Position numbers and translations under genes: made by a program
Shown here: positions 1 through 8,024 of the stretch, one piece after another
Numbering within the stretch: the stretch's first letter is position 1
Layout: every line of letters begins with the position of its first letter
The notes under the pieces: model-generated
The model's input: only the letters and a program-made list of their open reading frames with translations
The model's database searches: none
Told to the model about the DNA's origin: nothing
Origin: Prolixibacteraceae bacterium
GTDB lineage: Bacteria; Bacteroidota; Bacteroidia; Bacteroidales; Prolixibacteraceae
Assembly (NCBI GenBank): GCA_019720755.1
Contig: CP081303.1
Location: forward strand, 3,141,001 to 3,205,000
Length of the DNA: 64,000 nucleotides
Reading direction: 5' to 3'

Positions 1-385
1 CGTCCAATTTCATCCACGGAGATATGGAGAGTACTCAGTTTCTCTAGATCTGGTGTGATGGAGATTTGTGAGAAAACTCTACCTGAAATATCAACCATGG
101 CAACCTCTTCCAACTGCTCAATACGTTTGCGGATGATATTTGTGACGAGGTCACTCAGCTCTAGGAGTTCAATCTTTTGTTTGGTTTTATCCTTTATAGA
201 GACGTCCAAGTAGAAAACAGGAAGATCTGTCGACGATGCTTTCATGATGGCTGGACGGTTAAACTCTTTCGGCATGTTTTGCATGATCTTATCGATCTTC
301 TCATTCACATCGATGAAAGCATAATTAATATCCCTTCCGTAGGAGAATCGCAATTCAATGGTTGCTATGCCATCTCTTTAGATTA
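1..385 (-). pseudogene. RND efflux transporter permease fragment (AcrB/HAE1-like), 5'-truncated
   Basis: Translating the reverse strand gives one open stretch reading IATIELRFSYGRDINYAF, then IDVNEKIDKIMQNMP and STDLPVFYLDVS. This is the periplasmic porter-domain pattern of RND (AcrB/MexB, HAE1) pumps, proton-driven inner-membrane drug or metabolite exporters. The frame runs off the left edge of the window. At its 5' side a TAA stop lies four codons before the first recognisable residues (about 376), and no RND-like sequence continues beyond in any frame, so the N-terminal membrane helix and first part of the porter domain are missing. The break coincides with the edge of the AT-rich peptide-export locus, so I infer a rearrangement or insertion destroyed the gene. 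Whether the rest of the gene is intact cannot be seen here. Confidence 0.75.
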
Positions 386-685
386 AAATTTCAAATCAGA
401 AGAAGACTTTGTCAATTGATTACGAGATGCACATAACCGAATAATTACGTTAAAGCTATTAATTCTTTTCCCCCCGGAAATACTTTTTTCAAGATATTAA
501 ATCTGCTTGTATCCACTATTATGATACAATGGCGTAGAAAGGGTAAAATCATAAGTTTTTGAAAGGGTGATTAAAACGTATAAATCAATTATCTTATAAA
601 TTAAAGCAATAGCAAATGTTAATATATGTTAAATTACGAAAAAATAAATATTATATAGTTATTATTATACAATAAAAATAAAATT
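386..685. other. AT-rich intergenic junction
   Basis: No coding sequence is recognisable between the broken RND gene and the first gene of the peptide-export locus. The stretch becomes strongly AT-rich after about 480 and probably carries the promoter of the next gene, but I could not identify a convincing TTTG/TAnnTTTG pair. It contains the junction between the chromosomal backbone and the accessory locus. Confidence 0.4.
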
Positions 686-1348
686 ATGGTAAAATATCTT
701 GACTTGTATTTCAAACTTAATACTTGGTTTGTATTAGCATTAATTAGCTGCATTTATTGCATCTCATTAATAATAGAATTGCATTTTATTTTTACAGATC
801 AATTCTATTTCTCTTCATTAAGCAAAATATATTCCAATGAGTATATAGATAATATCATTATTGGTGAAAGAGAGTCAGAGTGGGTTAATTTCTTATTTAT
901 ACCCTTTGTAATTTTTATACCCTCAGTACTTATTGCATTTATATTGAATTTGGTGGTCTTACTCAATAATATTGATTTGAGCTTTGTCAGGGTTCTTAGT
1001 GTTACAATAAAAGCCAACATCGTGTTTGCTATAAATTATTTAATATCTACTGTGTTAAAGACATTTAATGTTATTACCAAAGACATTTGGGATATTAATA
1101 ATAATTACGACTATCAGTCACTATTGGTATTTTTTAAAGATTCAAATGTACCTCAATATCTAAAATATCCGCTGCAATTAGTTAATATATCAGAACTTAT
1201 TTTTATACTATTTTTAAGTTTTGGTTTTTCACATATTAGAAGGGTAAGTTATAGGAACGGAGTCTCTTTTGTCTTTCCTACCTACCTTATATTATTAGTT
1301 ATATGGGCAATTTTTACTTTGTTTATAGAGCGAGTTGTCACAAATTAA
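686..1348 (+). CDS. Hypothetical five-helix membrane protein of the peptide-export locus
   Basis: I do not recognise a family. The 220-aa protein has about five hydrophobic helices: near residues 14-36 (FVLALISCIYCISLII), 71-93 (FLFIPFVIFIPSVLIAFILN), 108-125, 164-182 (ISELIFILFLSFGF) and 195-215 (FPTYLILLVIWAIFTLF). The loops are short and hydrophilic, so it is an integral inner-membrane protein. It lies 73 bp upstream of the double-glycine precursor gene on the same strand and shares the strong A/T codon bias of this locus. From position alone it could be an immunity protein, an export accessory or a sensor. Nothing in the sequence decides among these. Confidence 0.6.
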   Translation: MVKYLDLYFKLNTWFVLALISCIYCISLIIELHFIFTDQFYFSSLSKIYSNEYIDNIIIGERESEWVNFLFIPFVIFIPSVLIAFILNLVVLLNNIDLSFVRVLSVTIKANIVFAINYLISTVLKTFNVITKDIWDINNNYDYQSLLVFFKDSNVPQYLKYPLQLVNISELIFILFLSFGFSHIRRVSYRNGVSFVFPTYLILLVIWAIFTLFIERVVTN

Positions 1349-1421
1349 GGAAATTAAAAAGTCGTAATTGTCCGGTGACTTTATTAGACGGACATATATT
1401 ATAATTATTCAAATTTAAGTT

Positions 1422-1619
1422 ATGAAAGAACTATTATTATTAAATGAAATGGAAGAATCATTATTATTAAATGAAATGGAAGAAACCAATGGTGGTAAAT
1501 TTTGGGGTAAAACACGTGGTGAACACCCTTGTGATGAAACTGGCCATAAACTTACTTGGGAAAGGCAATATATTTTTTGGATTGGTGTATCAATAGATTA
1601 TAATTACGTAGCATGTTAA
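1422..1619 (+). CDS. Double-glycine leader peptide precursor (bacteriocin-like), duplicated leader
   Basis: This small gene encodes 65 residues. Residues 1-25 form a leader ending in ETNGG, the classic double-glycine site cut by C39 peptidases, and a C39-peptidase ABC exporter is encoded 1.4 kb downstream. The leader contains two copies of LLLNEMEE (residues 5-12 and 14-21), an in-frame duplication of the recognition helix. The predicted core is 40 residues (26-65), starting KFWGKTRGEHPC and ending NYVAC. It has two cysteines (37 and the last residue, 65) that could form a disulfide, is rich in aromatics (three W, four Y) and has few other hydrophobic residues. An intrinsic terminator follows the stop codon directly, as expected for a strongly expressed precursor. 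Activity (antimicrobial, signal or other) is unknown. No lanthipeptide or radical-SAM modification gene is visible nearby. Confidence 0.7.
   Translation: MKELLLLNEMEESLLLNEMEETNGGKFWGKTRGEHPCDETGHKLTWERQYIFWIGVSIDYNYVAC
1433..1486 (+). repeat. 27-bp in-frame tandem duplication inside the peptide leader
   Basis: Two adjacent 27-bp units (1433-1459 and 1460-1486) are identical except at their last few bases (TC versus AC). Each encodes nine residues, LLLNEMEES and LLLNEMEET. The near-identity at DNA level indicates a recent duplication rather than convergent sequence. Confidence 0.9.
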
Positions 1620-1626
1620 TTGATTT

Positions 1627-1660
1627 AGCCAGCATTTATGCTGGCTATATTTTCTTATTT
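1627..1660 (+). terminator. Intrinsic terminator after the precursor gene
   Basis: A perfect 8-bp stem (AGCCAGCA with TGCTGGCT, 1627-1646) with a TTTA loop is followed by a T-rich run. It begins 8 bases after the precursor stop codon. Partial readthrough would give abundant precursor message and less message for the downstream export genes. Confidence 0.75.
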
Positions 1661-2494
1661 ATGAAGAATGTATTATTTATTATAGTATCAATATTGATAT
1701 CGTTCAATGCTCTGTCACAGATTAAAGGGATTGTTGTCGATTTACATACAAATGCACCTATAAATATTACTGCAGTATCAGTTCAAGGAAAAGCGATTGG
1801 GACATATACAAATCGCTTAGGATTTTTTAATCTGACTAATGTTGAAGCAACCGACTCAATAATATTTAAGCATCTTGTTTATGGCAAAAAGGTAATTAGT
1901 TGTACAAATGTGAAAGATACTATCCGTTTAAAACCAAGAATTATTAATTTAAATGAAATTTCGATTCACTCTTTTAAATATTATGAAAATAAAACTAAGA
2001 TTAAATATAAAAATCCTTGCGCTTCCTTTTCAGGTTTTTCTGGTTTGGAGGTTTCAAGGTTAATCAATACAAATACGGATGATGAATTTATAAAAAAAAT
2101 AAAGGTATTTGTTCGGAAACCTCAATTAATTGATTCGACGTATGTAAGATTTCATTTATATCTAAATAATAAAGGGAAGCCAGGTAAAGAAATTTTATTG
2201 AGTAATGGATTGTTTCTTTTTAACAAGTCAAATAACCATTTATCAATTGATATTGAATCAGATAATATTGTAATGCCTATGAAAGGTATATTTGTTGGAA
2301 TTGAATGGATTAATCACGTAATTAATAATAACCTACAATTGACACCTAGACTGTTGCTGTCAACAAACAAACGTCTAAATCAAAACACATATTATCGATT
2401 CTGGGATGAACCATGGAAAGGTCTCAACTCTTTACTTCAATTAGAAAGAGTCAACGCTATTATCCAATTAACAACAGTTGGTAGAAAAAAATAA
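1661..2494 (+). CDS. Secreted protein with CarboxypepD_reg-like domain
   Basis: The start at 1661 is preferred because it gives a clean signal peptide, MKNVLFIIVSILISF then NALSQ. An upstream in-frame ATG at 1613 would add 16 residues translated through the terminator hairpin. After the signal, residues ~21-90 (KGIVVDLHTNAPINITAVSV, then GTYTNRLGFFNL) match the carboxypeptidase-regulatory-like beta-sandwich common at the N-terminus of Bacteroidota outer-membrane proteins. The remaining ~190 residues are beta-rich and resemble the uncharacterised part of other Bacteroidota CarboxypepD_reg proteins. At 277 residues it is too short for a TonB receptor. It lies 8 bp upstream of the thioredoxin-like gene and is probably an envelope component of the peptide-export locus. 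Its function is unknown. Confidence 0.6.
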   Translation: MKNVLFIIVSILISFNALSQIKGIVVDLHTNAPINITAVSVQGKAIGTYTNRLGFFNLTNVEATDSIIFKHLVYGKKVISCTNVKDTIRLKPRIINLNEISIHSFKYYENKTKIKYKNPCASFSGFSGLEVSRLINTNTDDEFIKKIKVFVRKPQLIDSTYVRFHLYLNNKGKPGKEILLSNGLFLFNKSNNHLSIDIESDNIVMPMKGIFVGIEWINHVINNNLQLTPRLLLSTNKRLNQNTYYRFWDEPWKGLNSLLQLERVNAIIQLTTVGRKK

Positions 2495-2502
2495 AGTTTT
2501 AT

Positions 2503-2994
2503 ATGAAAAAAAGTTTAGCTGTTCTAGTTTTAACTTTGATAACTATATTATTGGTTTTCATGATTTATTATATAATACAAAACCCATATGCGAAAGAAAA
2601 AAGCATTACACAGCTCCCTGAGTTTGACTTAGTAGATTGCGATGGAAATCTTTATAGTAAGGGGGATTTTTGTAACAGTAAGATTATGGTATTTTACAAT
2701 ACGGAATGTGATTACTGTCTTGATGAGATACATAGTCTTGTTACTAATATAGAAGAATTAAAGGGTTATGATGTAATATTTATAACTACAAAAAATAGTG
2801 ATCATAGCTTGATGTTATCCAATAGTTACATTCACCCTAGGATATTTTTTTTATATGATAATAATGAAGTATTAAAGAATAAACTAGGTGCAGTCAATAA
2901 TCCAACCATTTTTATTTTTGCGACATCCAATAAATTAGATAAGAGATATAACGGAGCACTACCTATTAGTACATTGTTAGATGAGATCAATTGA
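2503..2994 (+). CDS. Membrane-anchored thioredoxin-like (TlpA/AhpC-type) protein
   Basis: The 163-aa protein has an N-terminal transmembrane anchor (residues ~5-25, AVLVLTLITILLVFMIYYII) and a periplasmic thioredoxin-like domain. The fold signature is FYNTECDYCLDEI with the redox pair C69-D-Y-C72, followed by VNNPTIFIF around the cis-proline position. TlpA-like proteins reduce or oxidise cysteines outside the cytoplasm. The gene overlaps the exporter gene by 14 bp, implying translational coupling. Since the putative core peptide has two cysteines, I infer a role in forming or isomerising the disulfide of the exported peptide. Other envelope substrates are possible. Confidence 0.7.
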   Translation: MKKSLAVLVLTLITILLVFMIYYIIQNPYAKEKSITQLPEFDLVDCDGNLYSKGDFCNSKIMVFYNTECDYCLDEIHSLVTNIEELKGYDVIFITTKNSDHSLMLSNSYIHPRIFFLYDNNEVLKNKLGAVNNPTIFIFATSNKLDKRYNGALPISTLLDEIN

Positions 2995-5179
2995 ACGAAA
3001 AAGAATAAAGAAAACGTTTGTAAAACAATTATATCAGTCAGATTGTGGTGTGGCATGTTTACAATCGATATTACGATATCATAATATTAAGAATGTTTCT
3101 TATCAAGATATAAGAACTCTTAGTGGAACAGACCGACAAGGAACATCATTATTAGGATTGTATGAAGCTTCAAAGGATTTTGGGCTTGAGGCAAAGGGAT
3201 TAAGAAGTTCTATTGATAAGTTAAAAGAATCAACAGATTTAGCCATACTTCATATAAGAAAGGATAGAGTTATGGAACATTATGTTGTTTTCTTTGGAAT
3301 GCATAAAGGGAAATTTTTGATTGGAGATCCAGCTGTTGGAGTTAAATGTGTTAATGATTATGAATTAGAAAAAGTTTGGATGAGTAAAAAATGTCTTAGG
3401 TTAACTAGGACTGTTTCTCGAGAAAATAGTTCAAATTCAAATTCGCCTCAGAAAAGTTTAGTAATTAATTTAGTCAAGCAGGACTTAAATAAAATTATTA
3501 GTAGCGCAGTCATTGGCATTGTTGTGGCTATACTATCAATTATTACGGCTTTAATTACACAAAAGCTTATAGATAATATACTTCCTTCAAAGAGGACAGG
3601 AGAACTTTTAGTTATAGGTCTTTTATTCTTATTTATTTTGTGTTTCAGAAGCTTTCTTTCGTATCTAAGAGCTTCTATTTTAGCAGAACAGACTAAAACA
3701 TTCAATTTAAGAATTATTTCATCATTCTTTAAGTCCTTGATAGAATTGCCTAAAATTGTTTTTGATACAAGAGCGATAGGTGATATGGTGGTACGGTTAA
3801 ATGACACTGTTAGAATACAGAATTTCATTACAAATGTTATTGGCAATTCACTTATTGATTTAATGATGTTATTAACATCACTAGCTTTTGTATTATACCA
3901 TTCTTCTGAGCTTTTTGTCGTATCTACTATTATATTTTGTATTTTCTTTATTGTAATTTTATCCTTAACAAAGAAAGTACTTAATAAACAAAAGGCTATT
4001 ATGTCATCATTTTCGCAAGTTGAAACAAACTATATTGATTCTATACAAGGAATAGTCGAAATAAAGATGTCAAATCAAGAAGAAGAGTTCAGTAGAATAA
4101 ATAAAAATACAATTGCACACAATCAGGACAAGGTATATGACTTAAATAAATTTAAGGCCAAACTGAATGTAATTAACGGCATCGTAACGGCTCTGTATTT
4201 ATCAATAGTATTGATGTTTGGTGCAAATAAAGTACTTAGTGATGAAATGCAATTAGGTGTATTTATGGCTATTTTCGGGTTGTGCTCAGCAGCGATACCT
4301 TTTGTCATAAATCTGGCAATGATAATTGTTCCTTTAAATGAGGCAGTTTCTGCATTTAATAGGATTTATGAATTAACAAATGTAAGAGCTGAAAATAGAA
4401 GTGGAGAAAATGTTACTGAATTTGAGAGTTTAGAGGTAGAAAATTTGTCATTTAATTACCCTGGAAGAAAAAGGCTATTAAATAATATTTCGTTTTGTGT
4501 AAGAAAAAATGAGTTAATTTCTATTGTTGGAGAAAATGGGAGTGGGAAAAGCACGATCACTCAATTGATTTGTCGATTCTATAATCCCAAAGAAGGAAGG
4601 ATTACCATAAATAATAAGACTGATATTAATTCGTTAGAGCTATCACAATGGAGGAATACAATTGGAGTTATATCACAAGACATCCATCTCTTTAATGGTA
4701 CAATTATAGAAAATATTGCAATGAGCACAAGTCCAGAAGCTATTAACAGTACTATTGAAAGGCTAAAGGAGATTGAACTAATTGACCTGTTTAATCAATT
4801 TAGTGATAATATTTGGACTGTAGTAGGTGAAGTTGGAAGCAATATTTCGGGAGGACAGAGACAGTTAATAGGAATAGCAAGGGCATTAACGAAAAAGTCA
4901 AAGTTAATTATACTAGATGAAGCAACTTCTGCAATGGATGTTGAAACGGAAACAAAAATTATTAATATTATAAATACATTGAAAGCATCTGTTGCATTTA
5001 TTTTTATTTCCCACAAGGTACATATATTAAAGAATATTTCTGATAGACTCTATTTAATTGATGATGGAGCTATAAATCATTGGGGAAATCATCAAGAATT
5101 AATGTCAACTAAAAATTTTTATAGCACATTCTGGAATAAATATTTTGATTCAGGGTTTGTTCATGAATTGCAGAAATGA
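2981..5179 (+). CDS. Peptidase-containing ABC transporter (C39 peptidase, MSD, NBD)
   Basis: This 732-aa exporter carries three domains. Residues ~12-140 form a C39 cysteine peptidase: QSDCGVACLQSILRYH gives the oxyanion Gln19 and catalytic Cys22, MEHYVVFFG the His near 100, and GDP the Asp. Residues ~165-450 hold the six-helix ABC exporter membrane domain. Residues ~475-725 form the ATPase: Walker A GENGSGKST near 517, signature SGGQRQ near 623, Walker B LIILDEATS near 645, and a switch His (ISHK). Such transporters cut double-glycine leaders while exporting the peptide. The 65-aa precursor upstream is the obvious substrate. No HlyD-type membrane-fusion protein is seen nearby, so any periplasmic adaptor would come from elsewhere. 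The ATG used overlaps the thioredoxin-like gene. Confidence 0.92.
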   Translation: MRSIERKRIKKTFVKQLYQSDCGVACLQSILRYHNIKNVSYQDIRTLSGTDRQGTSLLGLYEASKDFGLEAKGLRSSIDKLKESTDLAILHIRKDRVMEHYVVFFGMHKGKFLIGDPAVGVKCVNDYELEKVWMSKKCLRLTRTVSRENSSNSNSPQKSLVINLVKQDLNKIISSAVIGIVVAILSIITALITQKLIDNILPSKRTGELLVIGLLFLFILCFRSFLSYLRASILAEQTKTFNLRIISSFFKSLIELPKIVFDTRAIGDMVVRLNDTVRIQNFITNVIGNSLIDLMMLLTSLAFVLYHSSELFVVSTIIFCIFFIVILSLTKKVLNKQKAIMSSFSQVETNYIDSIQGIVEIKMSNQEEEFSRINKNTIAHNQDKVYDLNKFKAKLNVINGIVTALYLSIVLMFGANKVLSDEMQLGVFMAIFGLCSAAIPFVINLAMIIVPLNEAVSAFNRIYELTNVRAENRSGENVTEFESLEVENLSFNYPGRKRLLNNISFCVRKNELISIVGENGSGKSTITQLICRFYNPKEGRITINNKTDINSLELSQWRNTIGVISQDIHLFNGTIIENIAMSTSPEAINSTIERLKEIELIDLFNQFSDNIWTVVGEVGSNISGGQRQLIGIARALTKKSKLIILDEATSAMDVETETKIINIINTLKASVAFIFISHKVHILKNISDRLYLIDDGAINHWGNHQELMSTKNFYSTFWNKYFDSGFVHELQK

Positions 5180-5181
5180 TA

Positions 5182-5872
5182 AAAGGTCGACTATTCATAT
5201 TATATTTGGATTGCTAAAAACAGATATAAATTATGAATAACGACCTTTCAAGTGCCGAAATTAGAAGATTCTATGAGAAATTACAAGTTAAATTAGTAGA
5301 TAATCGGAGTCATGTAGGACGTAATCACGAATTGGCATTTGTGATTACGCTGTTTATTATCTCTATTCTGACAAGTTATGATCATCTTAGCATAAATAAG
5401 ATTCATCGTAATATGGTACATCATTACGAAAACTTATGTATCTGTTTACATAAAGATGTTGATCGTTGTATAAGTCGAGTTCGGTTGACAAGAGTTCTGT
5501 CTGGGGTTGATTATGAGCCCTTTTTAACAATTTGTAATGTGGTATACTCTTCGACAGAATGGATATCTATTGACGGTAAAAAACTTCGAGGAAGCATCGA
5601 TTCTAAAAATAACGAAAAGAGAGGGTTAAGCATTGTTTATTCTATTGGGCACAACACAAGTATACAACAGTTGTTAGGTTTTTATGATGGGACAAAAGAG
5701 AGTGAAAAGAACATTGTTTATGATCATATTCTTAAGTTGCCAAATAAGGCAAGGATAACACTAGATGCAATGCACAATTCAGAAAATCTGTTGTCTAATA
5801 TTCATCAAAATAGTCGATTCTATTTGACTCAAATCAAGTCCAATCAGAAGAAATTAAAGGATGACTTAGCAC
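5182..5872 (+). mobile_element. ISAs1-family element remnant, interrupted by ISL3-type element
   Basis: The 5' part of an ISAs1-type insertion sequence starts just after the exporter gene. An 8-bp inverted pair (AAAGGTCG at 5182, CGACCTTT at 5241) flanks the transposase start. A clear outer terminal repeat was not found. The element is cut at about 5873, where an ISL3-type terminal sequence begins, and its 3' third is absent from the window. Confidence 0.6.
5233..5872 (+). pseudogene. ISAs1-family transposase, 3'-truncated
   Basis: About 213 residues of an ISAs1-type DDE transposase remain, against roughly 360-380 in the family. The N-terminal DDE_Tnp_1-associated region (ELAFVITLFIISILTSYD) and the first two acidic motifs are present: WISIDGKKLRGS, with the first Asp, and ITLDAMHN, with the second. 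The third motif (HWxIE...RDVxFxED) is lost. The last residues of the open frame (LFPNFGG, ending 5898) are translated from the ISL3 terminal repeat, so the true coding part stops near 5872. It resembles, but is clearly divergent from, the second ISAs1 transposase at 29.4 kb. It cannot be active. Confidence 0.8.
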
Positions 5873-6804
5873 GGCTCTTTCCAAACTTTGGTGGGTAATC
5901 CTAAAAAGAGCGATAATGTTTGTTGACTTTTCTAAAATCTAATTTACCTGTGATCAAGTATATCATCGTAATGAAATTCTCTGTTTTTTTGAACCCACGT
6001 GCTCTTCTTTTTGCGGATTGGACAATAGAATTAAGGCCTTCTAAAATTCCATTATTAAGTTTAGTATCCATCCACTTAACGATTCCATCCCAATGATTTT
6101 TTATTGTTTTAGCCACCTTCTTAATGGGTTCTAATCTTGAGTGTGTCGCCTAATAATACCATTGTTTCAATAAACATTCAAACTCTTCAATCGTATTAGC
6201 ATAGGAATAAATATCTTGGAAACTTTCTCTTATGCGTAATGCTCTAAAACTTTTTAAGTTACTATGAGATATCTTTAGATCATTAAAAGACTCCTCTTGC
6301 TTTTTTGTGTAATTCTCTTTATTCCTTAAAAACAAATAGCGGTGACCTTTTAAACACTCTTCTTCCTTACATTCAGTGCGTCGAACACTATCCACTGCTT
6401 CATTGATAAGTTTCATAATATGAAATTTATCAAATGTAATGGATGCTTTAGGTAGATGCTTTTGTACCCCGCTAATAAAGGAGGGTGACATATCACAACT
6501 AACTTGTTTGATACAATCTGATTCTATTGGCATGTCCTCTTCTTTCTTATGAGGGATAATCTCACAAAATGATGCAATCGTGTCAGACCCTTTTCCTTCC
6601 GAGACATGTACAGTTCTTCGTTCCTTTAAATCGACAAATAGTGTTACGTAATTATGGCCCTTTTTACATGAAGTCTCGTCAATACCAACCACTTCTAGGT
6701 CAGAAAAATCTTCAGTAGACCTAGATTTATCAACATATTTAGTCAGTAATGTCCATAATTTATCATCATAGATACCTGTAAGCTTTGGATATGCAACTTT
6801 TTAC
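5873..6804 (-). mobile_element. ISL3-family element remnant inserted in ISAs1
   Basis: A terminal sequence starting GGCTCTTTCCAAACTTTGGT at 5873 and running to about 5901 looks like an ISL3-family end (GG-start, with GTGGGTAA near the inner end). It immediately follows the transposase stop codon on the reverse strand. The other end, with the 5' part of the transposase, is missing: ISL3-like coding sequence stops at about 6800, where the IS3-type terminus begins. The element therefore has only one end left. Confidence 0.6.
5901..6800 (-). pseudogene. ISL3-family transposase, N-truncated with in-frame amber codon
   Basis: The reverse strand reads an ISL3 DDE transposase from about 6800 (VAYPKLTGIYDDKLWTLLTK) through VGIDETSCKKGHNYVTLFVD, with the first catalytic Asp, to CDMSPSFISGVQKHLP with the second. 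The C-terminal ILEGLNSIVQSAKRRARGF follows. A single TAG at 6150-6152 interrupts it in frame after QWYY. Translation resumes in the same frame as ATHSRLEPIKKVAKTIKNHW, and the family normally has Trp there (WATHSR), so a TGG-to-TAG change is the simplest explanation. The N-terminal zinc-finger and helix-turn-helix region is absent. This copy is dead. Confidence 0.85.
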
Positions 6805-6813
6805 TGGACAAAG

Positions 6814-7730
6814 TTAAGCTACACATTGATTATATAATTCCATAAATTCCAATGGCGATCTGTAGCCCAATTTTGAGTGTATTCTTTTCTTGTTATACCA
6901 AACTTCTATAAAATGAAATATTTCTGTTTTTGCCTGAAATATAGAACGATAGTGTCTATGATCAATCATTTCATATTTTGATTATCTTAAAGAAATTTTC
7001 AGCTATTGCATTATCCCAGCATTTGCCTTTTCTTCTCATACTTTGAATTACATTTGCCTTTCTAAATTCTTTTTTTTAATTCTTCAGCTACATATCGCAC
7101 CCCTTGATCAGAGTGAAATAGTCTTTCGGACTTAGGTTTACGATTGCGTTTGGCCATTTCCCAAGCCTTCATTACAGTGTTTTCTGCCGTCATATCCTCA
7201 GACATTGACCACCCTACAATAGAGTGGTCAAAGAGATCCATTATTGCAGTAAGATATAGCCAACCGTGCTCTGTAGGAACATATGTAAGATCAGATACCC
7301 AAACTTTGCAAGGCTCGTTAGTCTTGAATTCTCTGTTAAGATGATTTAGTGCAACTCGTTTGCCATGATCTGATCTAGTCGTTTGAGGTTTGTAACTTTT
7401 ACAAATACAACTTTTTATACCATTTCGTTTCATAATCCGAGCAACACGATTTCTTGAAGTAGAGACACCATTTTGATTAAGAACTGCTGTAATCTTATGG
7501 CTACCGTAACGACATTTCGATTCATTATACTCTTTCAACACGAGCCTTGTATCCTTCTCCCATGCTATTTTTCTTTGGGATGGTATATCTTTTTTCCATT
7601 CATAATAAGCTGAGCTACTTATGTCTAGTGTTTTACACATACTCTCGACAGAAAACATCGTACTATTATCTGACACAAACTCATAGGTTAACTGTCGCTC
7701 TTGGAGAATATGTTGATGGCTTTTTTTAAT
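6814..7730 (-). pseudogene. IS3-family transposase OrfB (rve integrase), frameshifted
   Basis: The reverse strand encodes the IS3 OrfB product. It has a helical HTH_21-like region (YYEWKK...RYGSHKITAVLNQNG) and the rve catalytic core, with VWVSDLTYVPTEHGWLYLTA (first Asp) and RLFHSDQGVRYV (second Asp). The third motif, KGKCWDNAIAENFF, lies in another frame because an A8 run at about 7073-7080 shifts the frame. A second shift near 6985 is needed to reach YEMIDHRHYRSI and the C-terminal KKRIHSKLGYRSPLEFME. The open stretch with an intact frame is 7062-7676. In a working element OrfB would be made by -1 slippage at the A7 run (7721-7727). Two independent shifts make this copy non-functional. Confidence 0.8.
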
Positions 7731-7990
7731 ATATCTCGTTCCATACGAACTTGCTTCAGCTCTTTTTCAAGTTGCGAGATTCTTGCTTCTTCGTCTGTCT
7801 GAACTGGATTACCATTACCCTGAAATGAGTTTTTTTCATATGTATGAAACTCATGAACTCAACGTCGTACCATATGAGCATCGATATCGTTCTCTTCAGC
7901 AACTGAACGAGCATCTCTTCCACTATCAACAAGATTAACAATCATCATCTTGAACTCTCTTTCGTAACTCTTTCTTTTTCGTATTCCCAT
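7688..7990 (-). pseudogene. IS3-family OrfA (HTH protein), nonsense-mutated
   Basis: The reverse strand reads MGIRKRKSYEREFKMM, then LVDSGRDARSVAEENDIDAH and ISQLEKELKQVRMERDILKK, an IS3 OrfA with an N-terminal helix-turn-helix and a C-terminal leucine-zipper-like helix. A TGA follows MVRR and precedes VHEFHTYEKNSFQG. Trp is normal there, so this looks like TGG to TGA. The A7 slippery run used for -1 frameshifting into OrfB is preserved near 7721-7727. Confidence 0.75.
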
Positions 7991-8024
7991 AATACAAATT
8001 TATTATTTTTCTGTAATAAGGGGC

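Noticed and set aside
177..386. Small forward open frame of 69 codons
   Set aside because: It is the antisense shadow of the RND pump fragment, which has clear family motifs on the reverse strand.
1366..1394. Inverted repeat TGTCCG/CGGACA before the peptide gene as an operator
   Set aside because: Only 6-bp arms with a 14-nt gap; too weak to call, and it may be a terminator remnant or chance.
3448..3846. Reverse-strand open frame of 132 codons
   Set aside because: It lies wholly inside the ABC exporter gene, with no family signal; an overlap artefact of low GC sequence.
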